Below, piece by piece: positions 34,719-43,655 of a stretch of DNA of 64,000 nucleotides. The position numbers and the translations under genes were made by a program. The stretch is from JAWPMT01 sp965601475 (GTDB lineage: Bacteria; Bacteroidota; Bacteroidia; Cytophagales; Cyclobacteriaceae): the NCBI GenBank assembly GCA_965601475.1, contig OZ271832.1, positions 4,464,001-4,528,000 of the forward strand, in the 5' to 3' direction. Numbering within the stretch: the first letter of the stretch is position 1; each line of letters starts with the position of its first letter. Below the pieces are notes generated by a model. That model was not told the origin of the DNA. It did not search any database and saw only the letters and a list, made by a program, of their open reading frames with translations.

Positions 34719-35625
34719 TTCGATATCGAAAGACCTTTCTCCGTGGTTGGAGGCATTCAGGGCCGAACTTGGTGAAGACGAGGTGTTGACCTGGAATCAG
34801 GTAGAACATCCTGCCGAGATAGATGTCGCAGTCGTTTGGAAGCACCGCGTTGATCTGTTTCGAAATCTCCCCAATTTGAAGTTGGTCGCATCACTGGGAG
34901 CAGGGGTCGATCATATCATTTCCGATCCCAATTTACCGGAAGACCTACCCGTCTCGAAAGTGGTCAGTGAGCATCTCAGCGGACCCATGTCCAATTTTTG
35001 CATTGGGGCCGTTATGTACTTTCATAGGCAGTTTGACAAATATCTGATCGACAAAGCCAACCGTGTCTGGGATCAGCAGTTTGACCCTGAGGTGGAGGTG
35101 AAGATTGGAATCTTGGGATTGGGGGAGCTGGGGTCGGACCTGGCAAGAAAACTGGTTGCATTGGGGTTCGAAGTGTATGGATTGAGTAGGTCTCGCCGGG
35201 AGTTGGAAGGAGTTGTTTGTTACCAGCAGTCGCAGATGAATGAATTTCTAGGCAATGTGAACCTACTGGTATGTATGCTGCCGGCCACTGAGGATACCAG
35301 GGAAATCATCAACAAGGATCTGATAGACCAATTGCCCCGAGGCTCATACCTCATCAATGTCGGCCGGGGAATGCAGCAAGTGGATGATGATATTTTGCGA
35401 GCTCTGGATTCAGGGCAATTGCGAGGTGCTTTTCTGGATGTGTTTCCCATAGAGCCACCTCCCAAGGAGAGTCGCGTTTGGGATCATCCCAAGGTTTTTG
35501 TGACTCCTCATATAGCTGTCGTTACCAAGATTGAGGCGGCGGTCCCTCAGATTGTGGAAAACTACCGAAGGGTAAAAGAAGGAAGACCGCTGCTGAACCT
35601 GATCGACCGGAAAAAAGGATATTAA
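34705..35625 (+). CDS. D-isomer-specific 2-hydroxyacid dehydrogenase (GhrA-like)
   Basis: 306 residues. NAD(P)-dependent reduction of a 2-oxo acid, of glyoxylate/hydroxypyruvate reductase A type. Motifs: LVASLGAGVDHI, the Rossmann loop KIGILGLGELGSDLARKL, the catalytic Arg in INVGRGMQQVDDDIL, Glu in DVFPIEPPP and His in VTPHIAVVT. The substrate is not determined by sequence alone. It overlaps the glycosylase by 14 nt and is last in the operon; tRNA-Leu follows 61 bp downstream. Confidence 0.88.
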   Translation: MLLVDSISKDLSPWLEAFRAELGEDEVLTWNQVEHPAEIDVAVVWKHRVDLFRNLPNLKLVASLGAGVDHIISDPNLPEDLPVSKVVSEHLSGPMSNFCIGAVMYFHRQFDKYLIDKANRVWDQQFDPEVEVKIGILGLGELGSDLARKLVALGFEVYGLSRSRRELEGVVCYQQSQMNEFLGNVNLLVCMLPATEDTREIINKDLIDQLPRGSYLINVGRGMQQVDDDILRALDSGQLRGAFLDVFPIEPPPKESRVWDHPKVFVTPHIAVVTKIEAAVPQIVENYRRVKEGRPLLNLIDRKKGY

Positions 35626-35646
35626 GTTGAGTGTTCCCGTTTGGGG

Positions 35647-35679
35647 TTGAGGAAATAACCCGGAAAGTAGATACTTTTG
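35647..35679 (+). promoter_or_regulatory. Promoter of tRNA-Leu(CAG)
   Basis: -7 element TACTTTTG (35672-35679) matches TAnnTTTG. A TTG at 35647-35649, or TTTG at 35640-35643, is the upstream element. The tRNA 5' end is 7 bp after the -7 element, so the transcript would start at or near the mature end. Confidence 0.6.
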
Positions 35680-35686
35680 CCCCGCT

Positions 35687-35768
35687 GCGCACGTGGTGAA
35701 ATTGGTAGACACGCTATCTTCAGGCGGTAGTGCCTTCGGGTGTGGAGGTTCGAATCCTCTCGTGCGCA
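35687..35768 (+). tRNA. tRNA-Leu (anticodon CAG)
   Basis: Class II tRNA. Acceptor GCGCACG (35687-35693) pairs fully with CGTGCGC (35761-35767), discriminator A (35768), and the CCA is not fully encoded. D-stem GTG/CAC around an 11-nt loop. Anticodon stem 35714-35718 / 35726-35730 with loop TTCAGGC, anticodon CAG at 35721-35723. Short variable arm GCC-TTCG-GGT, T-loop TTCGAAT. It reads CUG codons and serves as the reference for the odd tRNA-like gene at 19346. Confidence 0.97.
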
Positions 35769-35809
35769 CATTTCCCTCCTTATTTTTCCGAAATTCTCAA
35801 AACCAAAAA

Positions 35810-35828
35810 TCCCGACAAGAAGTCGGGA
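35810..35828. terminator. Stem-loop downstream of tRNA-Leu
   Basis: TCCCGAC (35810-35816), loop AAGAA, GTCGGGA (35822-35828). It is preceded by an A-rich run, so the U-tract is better on the minus strand, although the upstream transcripts come from the plus strand. Probable terminator of the tRNA or its operon, orientation unsure. Confidence 0.5.
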
Positions 35829-35841
35829 CCCGTAGCTGTGT

Positions 35842-35849
35842 TAATTTTG
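35842..35849 (+). promoter_or_regulatory. -7 promoter element of the OmpA-like gene
   Basis: TAATTTTG fits TAnnTTTG exactly, 67 bp before the start at 35916 and just after the preceding stem-loop. No -33 element was recognised. Confidence 0.4.
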
Positions 35850-35915
35850 TTGAGAAGATCTTGAGGATCGAATAAATACAATTCTTTATACGTAAAGTGA
35901 TATAACAAAGGTTTC

Positions 35916-37427
35916 ATGTTAGGATTGTTAAATTTTTTCTTTCGTAAATACTATCTGCCTTTTCTGTGTTGTTTATTCGCAGGTGTATGCTGGGGTCAAG
36001 TGGCCTTCGATGGTCAACCACAATCCTTAAAGCATCTCAACAGCGTCTACGACGAGAATTTCCTTGTTTTGGGTCAGGATGGTGCCATCTATTTCACTCG
36101 ATTGAAGCATCCAGCAAATCCCAAAGGTGTCAATAACCCAGGACATATCTGGGTAGTGAAGAATGATACGGTCATTGAGTCGTTGGCAGGGCAAAAAGCC
36201 TCTGCTATGGGTGCGTTCCTTGGGACTGCGGTGGGCAATGTTTTCTATGGTGAGGTCGAAGAAGAATTTGGAGCACCAGTCACTTCCCTATATGCCCTGG
36301 GTTCGGGAGGCAAGCGAAAACTATCCATCCCTTACTTTGTCAATGAAAGTCCGGCTGTTTCGGGATACATTTCGGCTGATGGTAACTATTTGCTTTTGAG
36401 CCTTGAGGGCCGCACCACTTATGGCGTGGAGGATATCTATGTGTGTCGGCGAGGTGCTAATGGTGTATGGGGTGCGCCAACGAACCTGGGGTCTACGATC
36501 AACACCAACTTCCAGGAGTTTACGCCATTCCTTTCTCAGAACAACCAGACGATTTTCTGGGCCAGCAATGGCCGTGATGGAGCGGGTAGCTTCGACATTT
36601 ATCAAAGTACAAGGCTGGACGAAACCTGGCAGCAGTGGTCGCAGCCGGTGAATGTTTCTGCGGTGAATACGACAGGTTCGGAAACTTCCTTCCAGATGGT
36701 TGGAGACTATGCCTATTTTGTTTCCACACAGGATAGTGATGGATACGGCGACATCAAGCGCATCAAACTTGCTGAACCTATTCCTGAATATGATGAAGAT
36801 TATACCGTTCCTTTCCAGGTTGAATTAGCAACGATTCCGAGGTCATTTGTCCTCAAAGAGGCGATTACAGGACAGGACATTACAGGAGATGTGATTGTGA
36901 AAGGCCAACGAGTTGATACCACATTCAAGGATGTACAAGTGGCCAGGCTGGAACTACTGGCTTTGGAGGATTTGAGCCTTGAGGTGGCTGCAACGGGATA
37001 TGTATCTCAGGGGTTGGTGGTGACTGCCACCGAGTTGGCCAGTAGCGGTACCGTCGAGATTACCATGCAACCATTGTCCATAGGTACTACTGTAAAACTG
37101 GAGCATGTGCTGTTTGTACGTGGTACAACTGAATTTGTGGAGGGATCGGAGGTGGAGCTGGAGCGCGTAGTGGCTATGATGCGCGCCAATCCGCAGCTGA
37201 AGATATTGGTGAAGGGCCATACCGATAACCAGGGGAACGCCGAGAAGAATTTGCTCCTTTCCCGAGAGAGGGCCAGCAAAGTACGGGAATATATCGTGGC
37301 AGGAGGCATTGAAGATACGCGTGTGGATAGCAGGGGCTTTGGAGGTACTCAGCCTGTGGCTTCAAATGCCAATGAATTTACGAGGAAGTTGAATAGGAGG
37401 GTAGAGTTTACTGTAATAGAACAGTAA
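35916..37427 (+). CDS. OmpA-family protein with WD40/PD40-like repeats
   Basis: 503 residues. N-terminal signal peptide (to about residue 27, ending CWG-Q). Then PD40/TolB-like propeller repeats (for example VSGYISADGNYLLLSLEG, FTPFLSQNNQTIFWASNGRDG, GDYAYFVSTQDSDGYGD), a small beta domain, and a C-terminal OmpA peptidoglycan-binding domain (about 390-503: VKGHTDNQGNAEKN, LLSRERASKVREYI, GFGGTQPVASN, RKLNRRVEF). This layout, propeller plus OmpA, is like the periplasmic PorE-type partners of gliding/T9SS and other envelope anchors in Bacteroidetes. A link to T9SS is not shown here. Confidence 0.88.
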   Translation: MLGLLNFFFRKYYLPFLCCLFAGVCWGQVAFDGQPQSLKHLNSVYDENFLVLGQDGAIYFTRLKHPANPKGVNNPGHIWVVKNDTVIESLAGQKASAMGAFLGTAVGNVFYGEVEEEFGAPVTSLYALGSGGKRKLSIPYFVNESPAVSGYISADGNYLLLSLEGRTTYGVEDIYVCRRGANGVWGAPTNLGSTINTNFQEFTPFLSQNNQTIFWASNGRDGAGSFDIYQSTRLDETWQQWSQPVNVSAVNTTGSETSFQMVGDYAYFVSTQDSDGYGDIKRIKLAEPIPEYDEDYTVPFQVELATIPRSFVLKEAITGQDITGDVIVKGQRVDTTFKDVQVARLELLALEDLSLEVAATGYVSQGLVVTATELASSGTVEITMQPLSIGTTVKLEHVLFVRGTTEFVEGSEVELERVVAMMRANPQLKILVKGHTDNQGNAEKNLLLSRERASKVREYIVAGGIEDTRVDSRGFGGTQPVASNANEFTRKLNRRVEFTVIEQ

Positions 37428-37432
37428 ACTCT
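37403..37432. terminator. Bidirectional terminator over the end of the OmpA-like gene
   Basis: A perfect 12-bp stem: AGAGTTTACTGT (37403-37414) with its complement at 37421-37432, loop AATAGA. The stop codon of the OmpA-like gene (37425-37427) lies inside the 3' arm. It serves two convergent genes, with T-rich sequence on both sides. Confidence 0.75.
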
Positions 37433-37441
37433 CTAACTTTC

Positions 37442-37942
37442 TTATAACGCCGCGAGGGCCGAATCGTAATTCGGTTCGTCGACAATTTCTGATACCAGTT
37501 CAGTATGTTTCACTTGACCATCTTCGTCCAGGACGACCACGGCCCTGGCGAGCAGGCCTTTTAGAGGTCCATCGAGAATAGCTACGCCGTAGTCTTCACC
37601 AAACTTGCCGTTGTCGCGAAATACGGAGGCTGTTTGCACATTCTCGATACCCTCGGCACCACAAAATCGATTCTGAGCGAAAGGGAGGTCTGCTGAAATA
37701 CAAAGTACGATGGTATTGTCCAGGCTGGCTGCTTTCTCATTGAACTTCCTTACTGATGTTGCGCATGTATCAGTATCGATGCTTGGGAAAATATTCAGGA
37801 TAACCTTCTTGCCCTTTTGGTCTGAAAGCGACAACTCACTCAGATCACCTTTGACCATTGTGAAACCTTGAGCTTCACCGCCGATTTTTGGTAGATCTCC
37901 CGCTGTGTGTACAGGATTGCCTTTGAGGGTAACTTGTGCCAT
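37442..37942 (-). CDS. tpx: Thiol peroxidase
   Basis: 166 residues, 2-Cys Tpx-type peroxiredoxin. Reduces hydrogen peroxide and alkyl hydroperoxides with thioredoxin as donor. The peroxidatic Cys is in FPSIDTDTCATSVRKFNE and the resolving Cys in ISADLPFAQNRFCGAEGIEN. The remaining Tpx signatures are intact (GKKVILNIFPS, KFGEDYGV). Appears to be a single-gene unit. Confidence 0.96.
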   Translation of the reverse strand: MAQVTLKGNPVHTAGDLPKIGGEAQGFTMVKGDLSELSLSDQKGKKVILNIFPSIDTDTCATSVRKFNEKAASLDNTIVLCISADLPFAQNRFCGAEGIENVQTASVFRDNGKFGEDYGVAILDGPLKGLLARAVVVLDEDGQVKHTELVSEIVDEPNYDSALAAL

Positions 37943-38005
37943 TTGTAATTGTGTTAGATTTTTATGCTACAACAGATTTGATGCCGAAGAGTTCTGCGGT
38001 TTCTA

Positions 38006-39727
38006 TCAAAAACCTATGGCGACATCGTCACCGCGATTGTAGTCGGCGGCGCCTTCCAAAGTCCCATCGGATCGCCGCAGGATTGCGTCCACTTTACCCA
38101 TGGTTCGTTCTCTGCTGCTAATGCCATGCCCCAGTGATCGCAGTTCCTCTCTTACTTCGTCGGAAAAGGCATTGGGTTCTACATAAATAGAATCGGGTAA
38201 CCATTGGCTGTGGAAGCGACTTGCATTCACTGATTCCTGCATGCTCATGCCATGGTCTACAACATTGAGGATGGTTTGAAACACTGAGGTGATAATGGTT
38301 GCGCCCCCTGGTGTTCCGTTCACCATAAACAGTTCACCGTCTTTCTCCAGGATGGTCGGCGTCATGCTACTGAGCATTCGTTTTTCCGGCGCGATGGCAT
38401 TGGCTTCGGCGCCAACAAGGCCGAATTGATTTGGTACACCTGGCTTAGCACTGAAGTCATCCATTTCATTGTTGAGGAAGAAACCGGCCCCTTTTACCAT
38501 CACCTTACAGCCATAGTAACCATTGAGTGTTGTGGTGATTGATACTGCATTTCCCTGGAGGTCGACAATGGAATAGTGCGTCGTTTGCACGCTTTCGATG
38601 ATGTCAACTTCCCCTTCTTTAATGTCCTGTGATGATGTTTTCTGGTCCGGATCGATATCGCTGAAGCGCTCGACATTGTAAGATTTGCTGGTCAGCTTAT
38701 CAATCGGAACGTCGTAAAAATCCGGATCTCCAAGGTAGGTGGCCCGGTCGGCATATACCCTACGCTCCAACTCCGTCATGATGTGCACACTTCTCGCCGT
38801 ATTGTGGCCTGCTGAGGTGATGTCATATTGCTCTGCCCCTCTCAGTAGTTGTATGAGGGCAACGCCTCCACTTGATGGGGGAGGCATGGAAACGACCTTA
38901 TGGTTGCGGTATTCACCAATGAGTGGTTCTCGCCAAACAGCATCGTAGGATTCCAGATCTTCAGCAGTGATGAGACCGCGGCCTCTTTGCATTTCCTTTA
39001 GGATTTGATCAGCGACGATGCCTTTGTAGAATCCGTCTCGTCCATTGCTGGCGATATGACCAAGCGTGGCAGCCAGGTCTCGTTGGACCACAGAATCTCC
39101 TTCAGCCCAACCTCCTTCTTTTACTACCCATGGCGTATTACCGATATTGGCTTTTTTGAAATCCTCCTGCTTGACATTGAAGTTTCGTGCGGCAAGGTCC
39201 GTAAGGGGATAGCCGTGGAAGGAGAGTTGTATGCTGGGCGCGATCAATTCTTCCCAGGGCAAGGACCCATATTTCTGGTGCAGAGCCCACATGCCGGCAA
39301 CGGATCCGGGTACGCCTGCGGCGAGATGCCCAAAACGGCTCTTAATAGGTGATACATTACCATCTGCATCCAGGTACATGTCTCTATGGGCTGATTTTGG
39401 CGCCTTCTCCCGAAAATCCAGGGCCGCCACAGTACCATCACTCTTTCTTACGACAGCAAATCCACCGCCACCGATATTTCCGGCTTCGGGGAAAACCACC
39501 TGTAGCGCAAAATGTACGGCCACCGCTGCGTCAAATGCATTACCGCCCCTTTTCATTACATCGGCTCCGATTTGCGATGCCCGAGGATGTGCAGTTACCA
39601 CCATGGCGGAATCCGCTATTACACCCGTTGCGGTAGGTGTTGGTGTTGTGCTATTCTGTGACTGGGGGGGCTGGCAGCATACTAGGATGCCGAGGGCAAG
39701 CAAGGTTAGGTATCTCATAGGTTGCAT
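38006..39727 (-). CDS. ggt: Gamma-glutamyltransferase
   Basis: 573 residues. Cleaves the gamma-glutamyl bond of glutathione and related peptides in the periplasm. It is made as a pro-enzyme that self-cleaves before the catalytic Thr, found here in SVQTTHYSIVDLQGNAVS (second Thr of TTHYS). Further motifs: AHPRASQIGADVMKRGGNAFDA, GNIGGGGFAVV and the C-terminal MSSMTPTILEKDGELFMV plus TPGGATIITSV. The N-terminus (MRYLTLLALGILVCCQ) is a secretion signal and perhaps a lipoprotein signal, though the lipobox is imperfect. Met at 39718 is an alternative start. Confidence 0.93.
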   Translation of the reverse strand: MQPMRYLTLLALGILVCCQPPQSQNSTTPTPTATGVIADSAMVVTAHPRASQIGADVMKRGGNAFDAAVAVHFALQVVFPEAGNIGGGGFAVVRKSDGTVAALDFREKAPKSAHRDMYLDADGNVSPIKSRFGHLAAGVPGSVAGMWALHQKYGSLPWEELIAPSIQLSFHGYPLTDLAARNFNVKQEDFKKANIGNTPWVVKEGGWAEGDSVVQRDLAATLGHIASNGRDGFYKGIVADQILKEMQRGRGLITAEDLESYDAVWREPLIGEYRNHKVVSMPPPSSGGVALIQLLRGAEQYDITSAGHNTARSVHIMTELERRVYADRATYLGDPDFYDVPIDKLTSKSYNVERFSDIDPDQKTSSQDIKEGEVDIIESVQTTHYSIVDLQGNAVSITTTLNGYYGCKVMVKGAGFFLNNEMDDFSAKPGVPNQFGLVGAEANAIAPEKRMLSSMTPTILEKDGELFMVNGTPGGATIITSVFQTILNVVDHGMSMQESVNASRFHSQWLPDSIYVEPNAFSDEVREELRSLGHGISSRERTMGKVDAILRRSDGTLEGAADYNRGDDVAIGF

Positions 39728-39742
39728 TATAGGGAGCTAAAG

Positions 39743-39934
39743 TTAATGCACTTTGTATTTGACGATCTTCGTGCGCTTCTTTTTGCGATCTTTTTTACCA
39801 TCGAACCACCCATAGTGCTTCCGAGGTTTGACAACTTTCACGGTATGTCCTTTTCTGGCGCAACCTGATAGGATAGAAGTTGAACTAATGATGATGACGA
39901 TAACTAAAAGCCTTACGGTGATCCTCATGCTCAA
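39743..39934 (-). CDS. Small basic lipoprotein of unknown function
   Basis: 63 residues. A clear lipoprotein signal (VRLLVIVIIISSTSILSGC, Cys at about residue 25) is followed by a short, very basic tail rich in Lys/Arg with an aromatic patch (HYGWFDGKKDRKKKR). Such small Lys-rich lipoproteins are common in Bacteroidetes. No function is known; binding to acidic surface polymers or peptidoglycan is only a guess. It lies between ggt and the SulP gene on the same strand. Start at the first or the second Met (MRITV). Confidence 0.65.
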   Translation of the reverse strand: MSMRITVRLLVIVIIISSTSILSGCARKGHTVKVVKPRKHYGWFDGKKDRKKKRTKIVKYKVH

Positions 39935-39982
39935 ATCGCGGGGAATGCTGCAAACTAACGAAATTTTAGAGCTGCAATTTTC

Positions 39983-41527
39983 CTATACCGTAAGGATTTC
40001 CTCGTTTTTCTTGGATTTTTTGATGTCCATGGTGATGCCGTTGGACTCCGCAGTGGACCTGAAATCAGCGATGGTCTCCACAATGTCATTGTCAATCCAA
40101 ACTGCTTTGCTGCCATCAACCACAACATGTGCATTGTCGGGAATGCTCTTCAAAGTACCTCGGAGAAAGGCCTTATTCAGGAAACTTACATCTTTCTCAA
40201 GCTTAATGGTATAGGTGTCTCCTTCTTCAATGACAGTAATCGCCTGATGCAGGTTGGTCTTGATAACAAAGAATATTCCCGATATCATACCTATAATGAT
40301 ACCAACTAAGAGATCCGTGAAGAGAATGGCAACGACAGTGATCACAAAAGGAAGGAACTGGTCCATACCCTTGGCAAAATTTTCCTTGTACAGGCTGGGT
40401 TTTGTGAGTTTGAAACCCACGACTAGCAATACCGCAGCCAGGGAGGCTAAGGGTATACGGTTCATGAATTCAGGAAAGATCAGCACAGCTGCCAGTAACC
40501 ATATCCCATGGGTAATGGCGGACGTCTTGGTTTTTGCTCCGGAACTGATATTGGCCGTACTTCTGACGATGACCGCCGTGAGTGGTAGCCCACCGATAAG
40601 ACCTGAAACCATGTTTCCCACGCCTTGTGCGCGTAATTCTTGATTGGTTGGGGCAATTCGCTTGTCAGGGTCGAGTTTGTCTACGGCGTCCAGGCTTAGC
40701 AGTGTTTCCAAGCTGGCGATGATAGCGATGGTAATGGCTGTCACATAAACCTGTGGATTGGCGAAGGCACTGAGATCGGGAAACGTCAGTATGCCCACCA
40801 CTTCATCCAGACTATTGGCCACAGGCAGGGAAACAAGATGATCCCCTGTCAGCTGTGACTCCGGGTTGAGTAGACCATAAAAGAACTCATTCATCAGAAT
40901 ACCGGAGCCAACGGCGAGAAGAGGGCCTGGTAGTATTTTGGAAATGCCCATGGCTTTCACCCTGGGTCGCTCCCAGGTGATAAGTATGATCAAGCTGAGT
41001 AAGGAGATAACCAGGGCTCCTGGTTCGATATTCTGGATGGCCAGTACGATTTCGGTAAAGGTATTTTCGCCGTCAGGCTGGAAGAAGGCGCTGTCCCCTT
41101 CATAGTCTTGGTCGTCCCCAAGGGCATGAGGGATTTGCTTGAGGATCAATATGAGGCCAATGGCTGCGAGCATTCCCTTGATCACTGAGGAGGGAAAGAA
41201 GTGTCCGATGATTCCTGCCTGTAGGAACCCAAGGAGCAATTGAATGGCGCCCGCAAGCACAACAGCCAGTAGGAAGGCTTCAAAGCCGCCAAGGTTCTCT
41301 ATGGCTGTGAGTACTATTACTGTAAGTCCCGCTGCGGGGCCGCTCACGCTGAGTTGGCTACCGCTCAGCGAACCCACAACGATGCCACCTACAATGCCCG
41401 CAATGACACCCGAGAATAGTGGGGCACCTGATGCAAGGGCAATGCCCAGACATAGTGGAACGGCCACAAGGAAAACCACAAGGCCTGCAGGCAAGTCATT
41501 TTTGATGTTCTCTCGATAATGTATCAT
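39983..41527 (-). CDS. SulP-family inorganic anion transporter
   Basis: 514 residues, 11-14 TM helices plus a short cytoplasmic C-domain. SulP signatures: NDLPAGLVVFLVAVPLCLGI, SQLSVSGPAAGLTVIV, ASLETLLSLDAVDKLDP and GNMVSGLIGGLPLTAVIVRS. The C-terminal 80 residues resemble a minimal STAS domain (AHVVVDGSKAVWIDNDIVET). Transports sulfate, bicarbonate or a similar anion; the sequence does not decide which. It stands alone, with 256 bp of AT-rich intergenic DNA upstream. Confidence 0.9.
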   Translation of the reverse strand: MIHYRENIKNDLPAGLVVFLVAVPLCLGIALASGAPLFSGVIAGIVGGIVVGSLSGSQLSVSGPAAGLTVIVLTAIENLGGFEAFLLAVVLAGAIQLLLGFLQAGIIGHFFPSSVIKGMLAAIGLILILKQIPHALGDDQDYEGDSAFFQPDGENTFTEIVLAIQNIEPGALVISLLSLIILITWERPRVKAMGISKILPGPLLAVGSGILMNEFFYGLLNPESQLTGDHLVSLPVANSLDEVVGILTFPDLSAFANPQVYVTAITIAIIASLETLLSLDAVDKLDPDKRIAPTNQELRAQGVGNMVSGLIGGLPLTAVIVRSTANISSGAKTKTSAITHGIWLLAAVLIFPEFMNRIPLASLAAVLLVVGFKLTKPSLYKENFAKGMDQFLPFVITVVAILFTDLLVGIIIGMISGIFFVIKTNLHQAITVIEEGDTYTIKLEKDVSFLNKAFLRGTLKSIPDNAHVVVDGSKAVWIDNDIVETIADFRSTAESNGITMDIKKSKKNEEILTV

Positions 41528-41709
41528 TCTCTAATGCTGCTAAAAAATATCGGTAGCATCTACACGCACCCATCTCTAAAAAAGTTCTGAATTTACGCGA
41601 TAATAACGGAAAAGCCCCACAGATGTAACCATTGTTATGACAAAAGGCTTAACTCCTTACTAATCAACTAGTATCCAATGTTGCTTTAAACAAAAATAGC
41701 AGGCCATAT

Positions 41710-41740
41710 TTTGCTGGTAATGAGTGTTTTGCTATATTTC
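41710..41740 (+). promoter_or_regulatory. Bacteroidetes-type promoter before the unknown gene at 41784
   Basis: TTTG at 41710-41713 and TATATTTC at 41733-41740 (7 of 8 defined positions of TAnnTTTG) with 19 bp between them, close to the expected -33/-7 layout. The start codon follows 43 bp later. Confidence 0.45.
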
Positions 41741-41783
41741 AAATCCAGAACCTATTGAGCAACCTGTAAAGAACCGAAATTTT

Positions 41784-42587
41784 ATGAAGAAGGCGGAGTT
41801 CGTGGACGAGCGTGTCACGATACCTAAAGGATACAGAGCATACAAAATAGACGGAATTGACCAAACCATAATTGCCAAAAAGGGAGGTCCTACGGCCGAC
41901 CAGGTTAAAACCGCCGAATCATATTCAGAACTCCGAAAAAATCAGAAAGAATTTGGAATTGCTTCGATGATGGCAAAAGCCCTCCGGAATTCGCTATCTC
42001 CGGGAATGTCTGCGATCTGTGAAACTTATGTGAGCGGGAGACTCACTGCTCAGTTCCGGAACCTTGCCAAGCAGGAGGAAGGCCAAACAGGTACGAGACC
42101 TCTGTATCCCAGCAAGCATGGCCATCTCCTCTCCGGGTTTGAGTTCAATACTACCTCACCTTATGACGAGATATTCGGTGCCAAATATTTTGTAAAGCCG
42201 GGATCAAGGAGAGGTCAGGTGATCCTTCACTTTCCGGCCTTTGTGCCCGACAAGACGTTCAAGAAGCCAAAAGAAGCTACCAATTTCAAAATCAATGCCC
42301 GACTGGTGGCCATATCAGACTACCACTTCGATAAGTCAGAAAGCCAATATGTGCCTCTGGATAAAGCCTGTCACGGTAAGTATGGTTCCTACGAGAGTGC
42401 CATGCTCCCAATCCTGAAGATCCCGACTGAGCCCATGACTGCACAGATATCGGTGGAGAACGTGAAGCAGATGACCGACAAAACAGGCCTGTTTTTGGTG
42501 ATGGCAGTTAGCTTCTTCAATTACAGCCAGGGAAAATTTCATCACCTTCCAAAGGAAAGTGGCATGCAAATCAGGCGAGTCTATTAA
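41784..42587 (+). CDS. Conserved hypothetical protein
   Basis: 267 residues from MKKAEFVDERVTIPKGY. The frame upstream of this Met has no signal or similarity and covers the promoter. No signal peptide and no TM helix are evident. The protein has a basic helical region (ASMMAKALRNSLSPGMS, YVSGRLTAQFRNLAKQ) and a beta-rich second half (RRGQVILHFPAFVPDK, FKINARLVAISDYHFD, LFLVMAVSFFNYSQG). I do not recognise a family. The DUF2236/MpaB-like gene follows after 30 bp, so they may be co-transcribed. Confidence 0.7.
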   Translation: MKKAEFVDERVTIPKGYRAYKIDGIDQTIIAKKGGPTADQVKTAESYSELRKNQKEFGIASMMAKALRNSLSPGMSAICETYVSGRLTAQFRNLAKQEEGQTGTRPLYPSKHGHLLSGFEFNTTSPYDEIFGAKYFVKPGSRRGQVILHFPAFVPDKTFKKPKEATNFKINARLVAISDYHFDKSESQYVPLDKACHGKYGSYESAMLPILKIPTEPMTAQISVENVKQMTDKTGLFLVMAVSFFNYSQGKFHHLPKESGMQIRRVY

Positions 42588-42617
42588 CTATTCGCAAAGG
42601 TTCACAGTTAAACCCTT

Positions 42618-43622
42618 GTGAACTTAGCACACTCCCACAACGCACTTTCGGATCAACTGCAAGAGCTCAGACAGGTCGGAGATCCGCTGGCCAAGACGGT
42701 AATTGATGAAGGTGCCTATCAGCCTCTCTTTACTCTGAGAAGTAATGAGTTCTTCTTTGCGACGGACTCAGCATCCAAACCTATCTCGGCGCTCGTCCAG
42801 GATATTCGTCTGAAGCTCGAAACATTTGATCTTGACAAGATAAATCGAGCTCAGGTCTTCTTCGAGCAACACGCTCCGGAGATCATGGGTGTTTTGGGTT
42901 TGTATTCACTGCCTTACTGTTATGCCGCTGAGGAGGGCTCCAAGATTCTCGTAAAGTCCAACTACCTCCTTGCCAATCCCGACAAGCGACTTCAGGAGAC
43001 GGGGGATTTTCTCCTATCGGTAGGCCAAATCGATAGCTTTGGCAGTAGTGGCAAAGGATTGTCATGGATTCTAAAAACCAGACTCATGCATGCCGCCATT
43101 CGACGACAAGTCGAGTTGGTCATGAGTTATGAAATGCCCATTAATCAGGAAGACCTCATGGGCACAAATCTTGCTTTTTCGCTGATCGTGATCAGAGGCC
43201 TGCGGAAAATGGGGATCAACCCGAAGACCTCTGAAATTGAAGACTACTTGTATTTGTGGAAGTGTATTGGCGAGATGCTTGGGATCGAAAAGGACCGGTT
43301 ACCGCTGGACCTAAGAGCGGCAAGTGTTTTGGAAAGGTGCATTAGAGGTCGACAATTCAGAGAAAATGAACCTGGTAAGAAACTCACACGGTCGCTTGTC
43401 GACTATTACCGTAGAAACGATTTCTTTTCCAGGGTGGATCCCGTCAACCTGATTGCGGCGTTTATGGGTGGACAGGTTTCGCGAATGGTCGGTTTGTCTC
43501 ATTCTCCAAGTTTGGAGTTGCTGGGCTTGGAAGCCATCAAATTGAAAAACTTTTTCACCGATTTTTCTCAGCGGAACTTCGATACAGAAATGAAGCGCCT
43601 GGGTGTGGCTGCCGGAGACTGA
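42618..43622 (+). CDS. MpaB/DUF2236-type oxygenase-like protein
   Basis: 334 residues, GTG start. The DUF2236 (rubber oxygenase / MpaB catalytic) signatures are visible: GLYSLPYCYAAEEGSKIL, the heme-ligand region TRLMHAAIRRQVELVM with a His, INQEDLMGTNLAFSLIVI and YLYLWKCIGEMLGIEKDRLP. The family binds a b-type heme and includes latex-clearing proteins; the bacterial members' substrates are mostly unknown. It lies between a hypothetical protein and a TPR protein on the same strand with small gaps. Confidence 0.82.
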   Translation: MNLAHSHNALSDQLQELRQVGDPLAKTVIDEGAYQPLFTLRSNEFFFATDSASKPISALVQDIRLKLETFDLDKINRAQVFFEQHAPEIMGVLGLYSLPYCYAAEEGSKILVKSNYLLANPDKRLQETGDFLLSVGQIDSFGSSGKGLSWILKTRLMHAAIRRQVELVMSYEMPINQEDLMGTNLAFSLIVIRGLRKMGINPKTSEIEDYLYLWKCIGEMLGIEKDRLPLDLRAASVLERCIRGRQFRENEPGKKLTRSLVDYYRRNDFFSRVDPVNLIAAFMGGQVSRMVGLSHSPSLELLGLEAIKLKNFFTDFSQRNFDTEMKRLGVAAGD

Positions 43623-43655
43623 ACCCTCAACACACTTTTTTTCGTAAGCCTTAGC

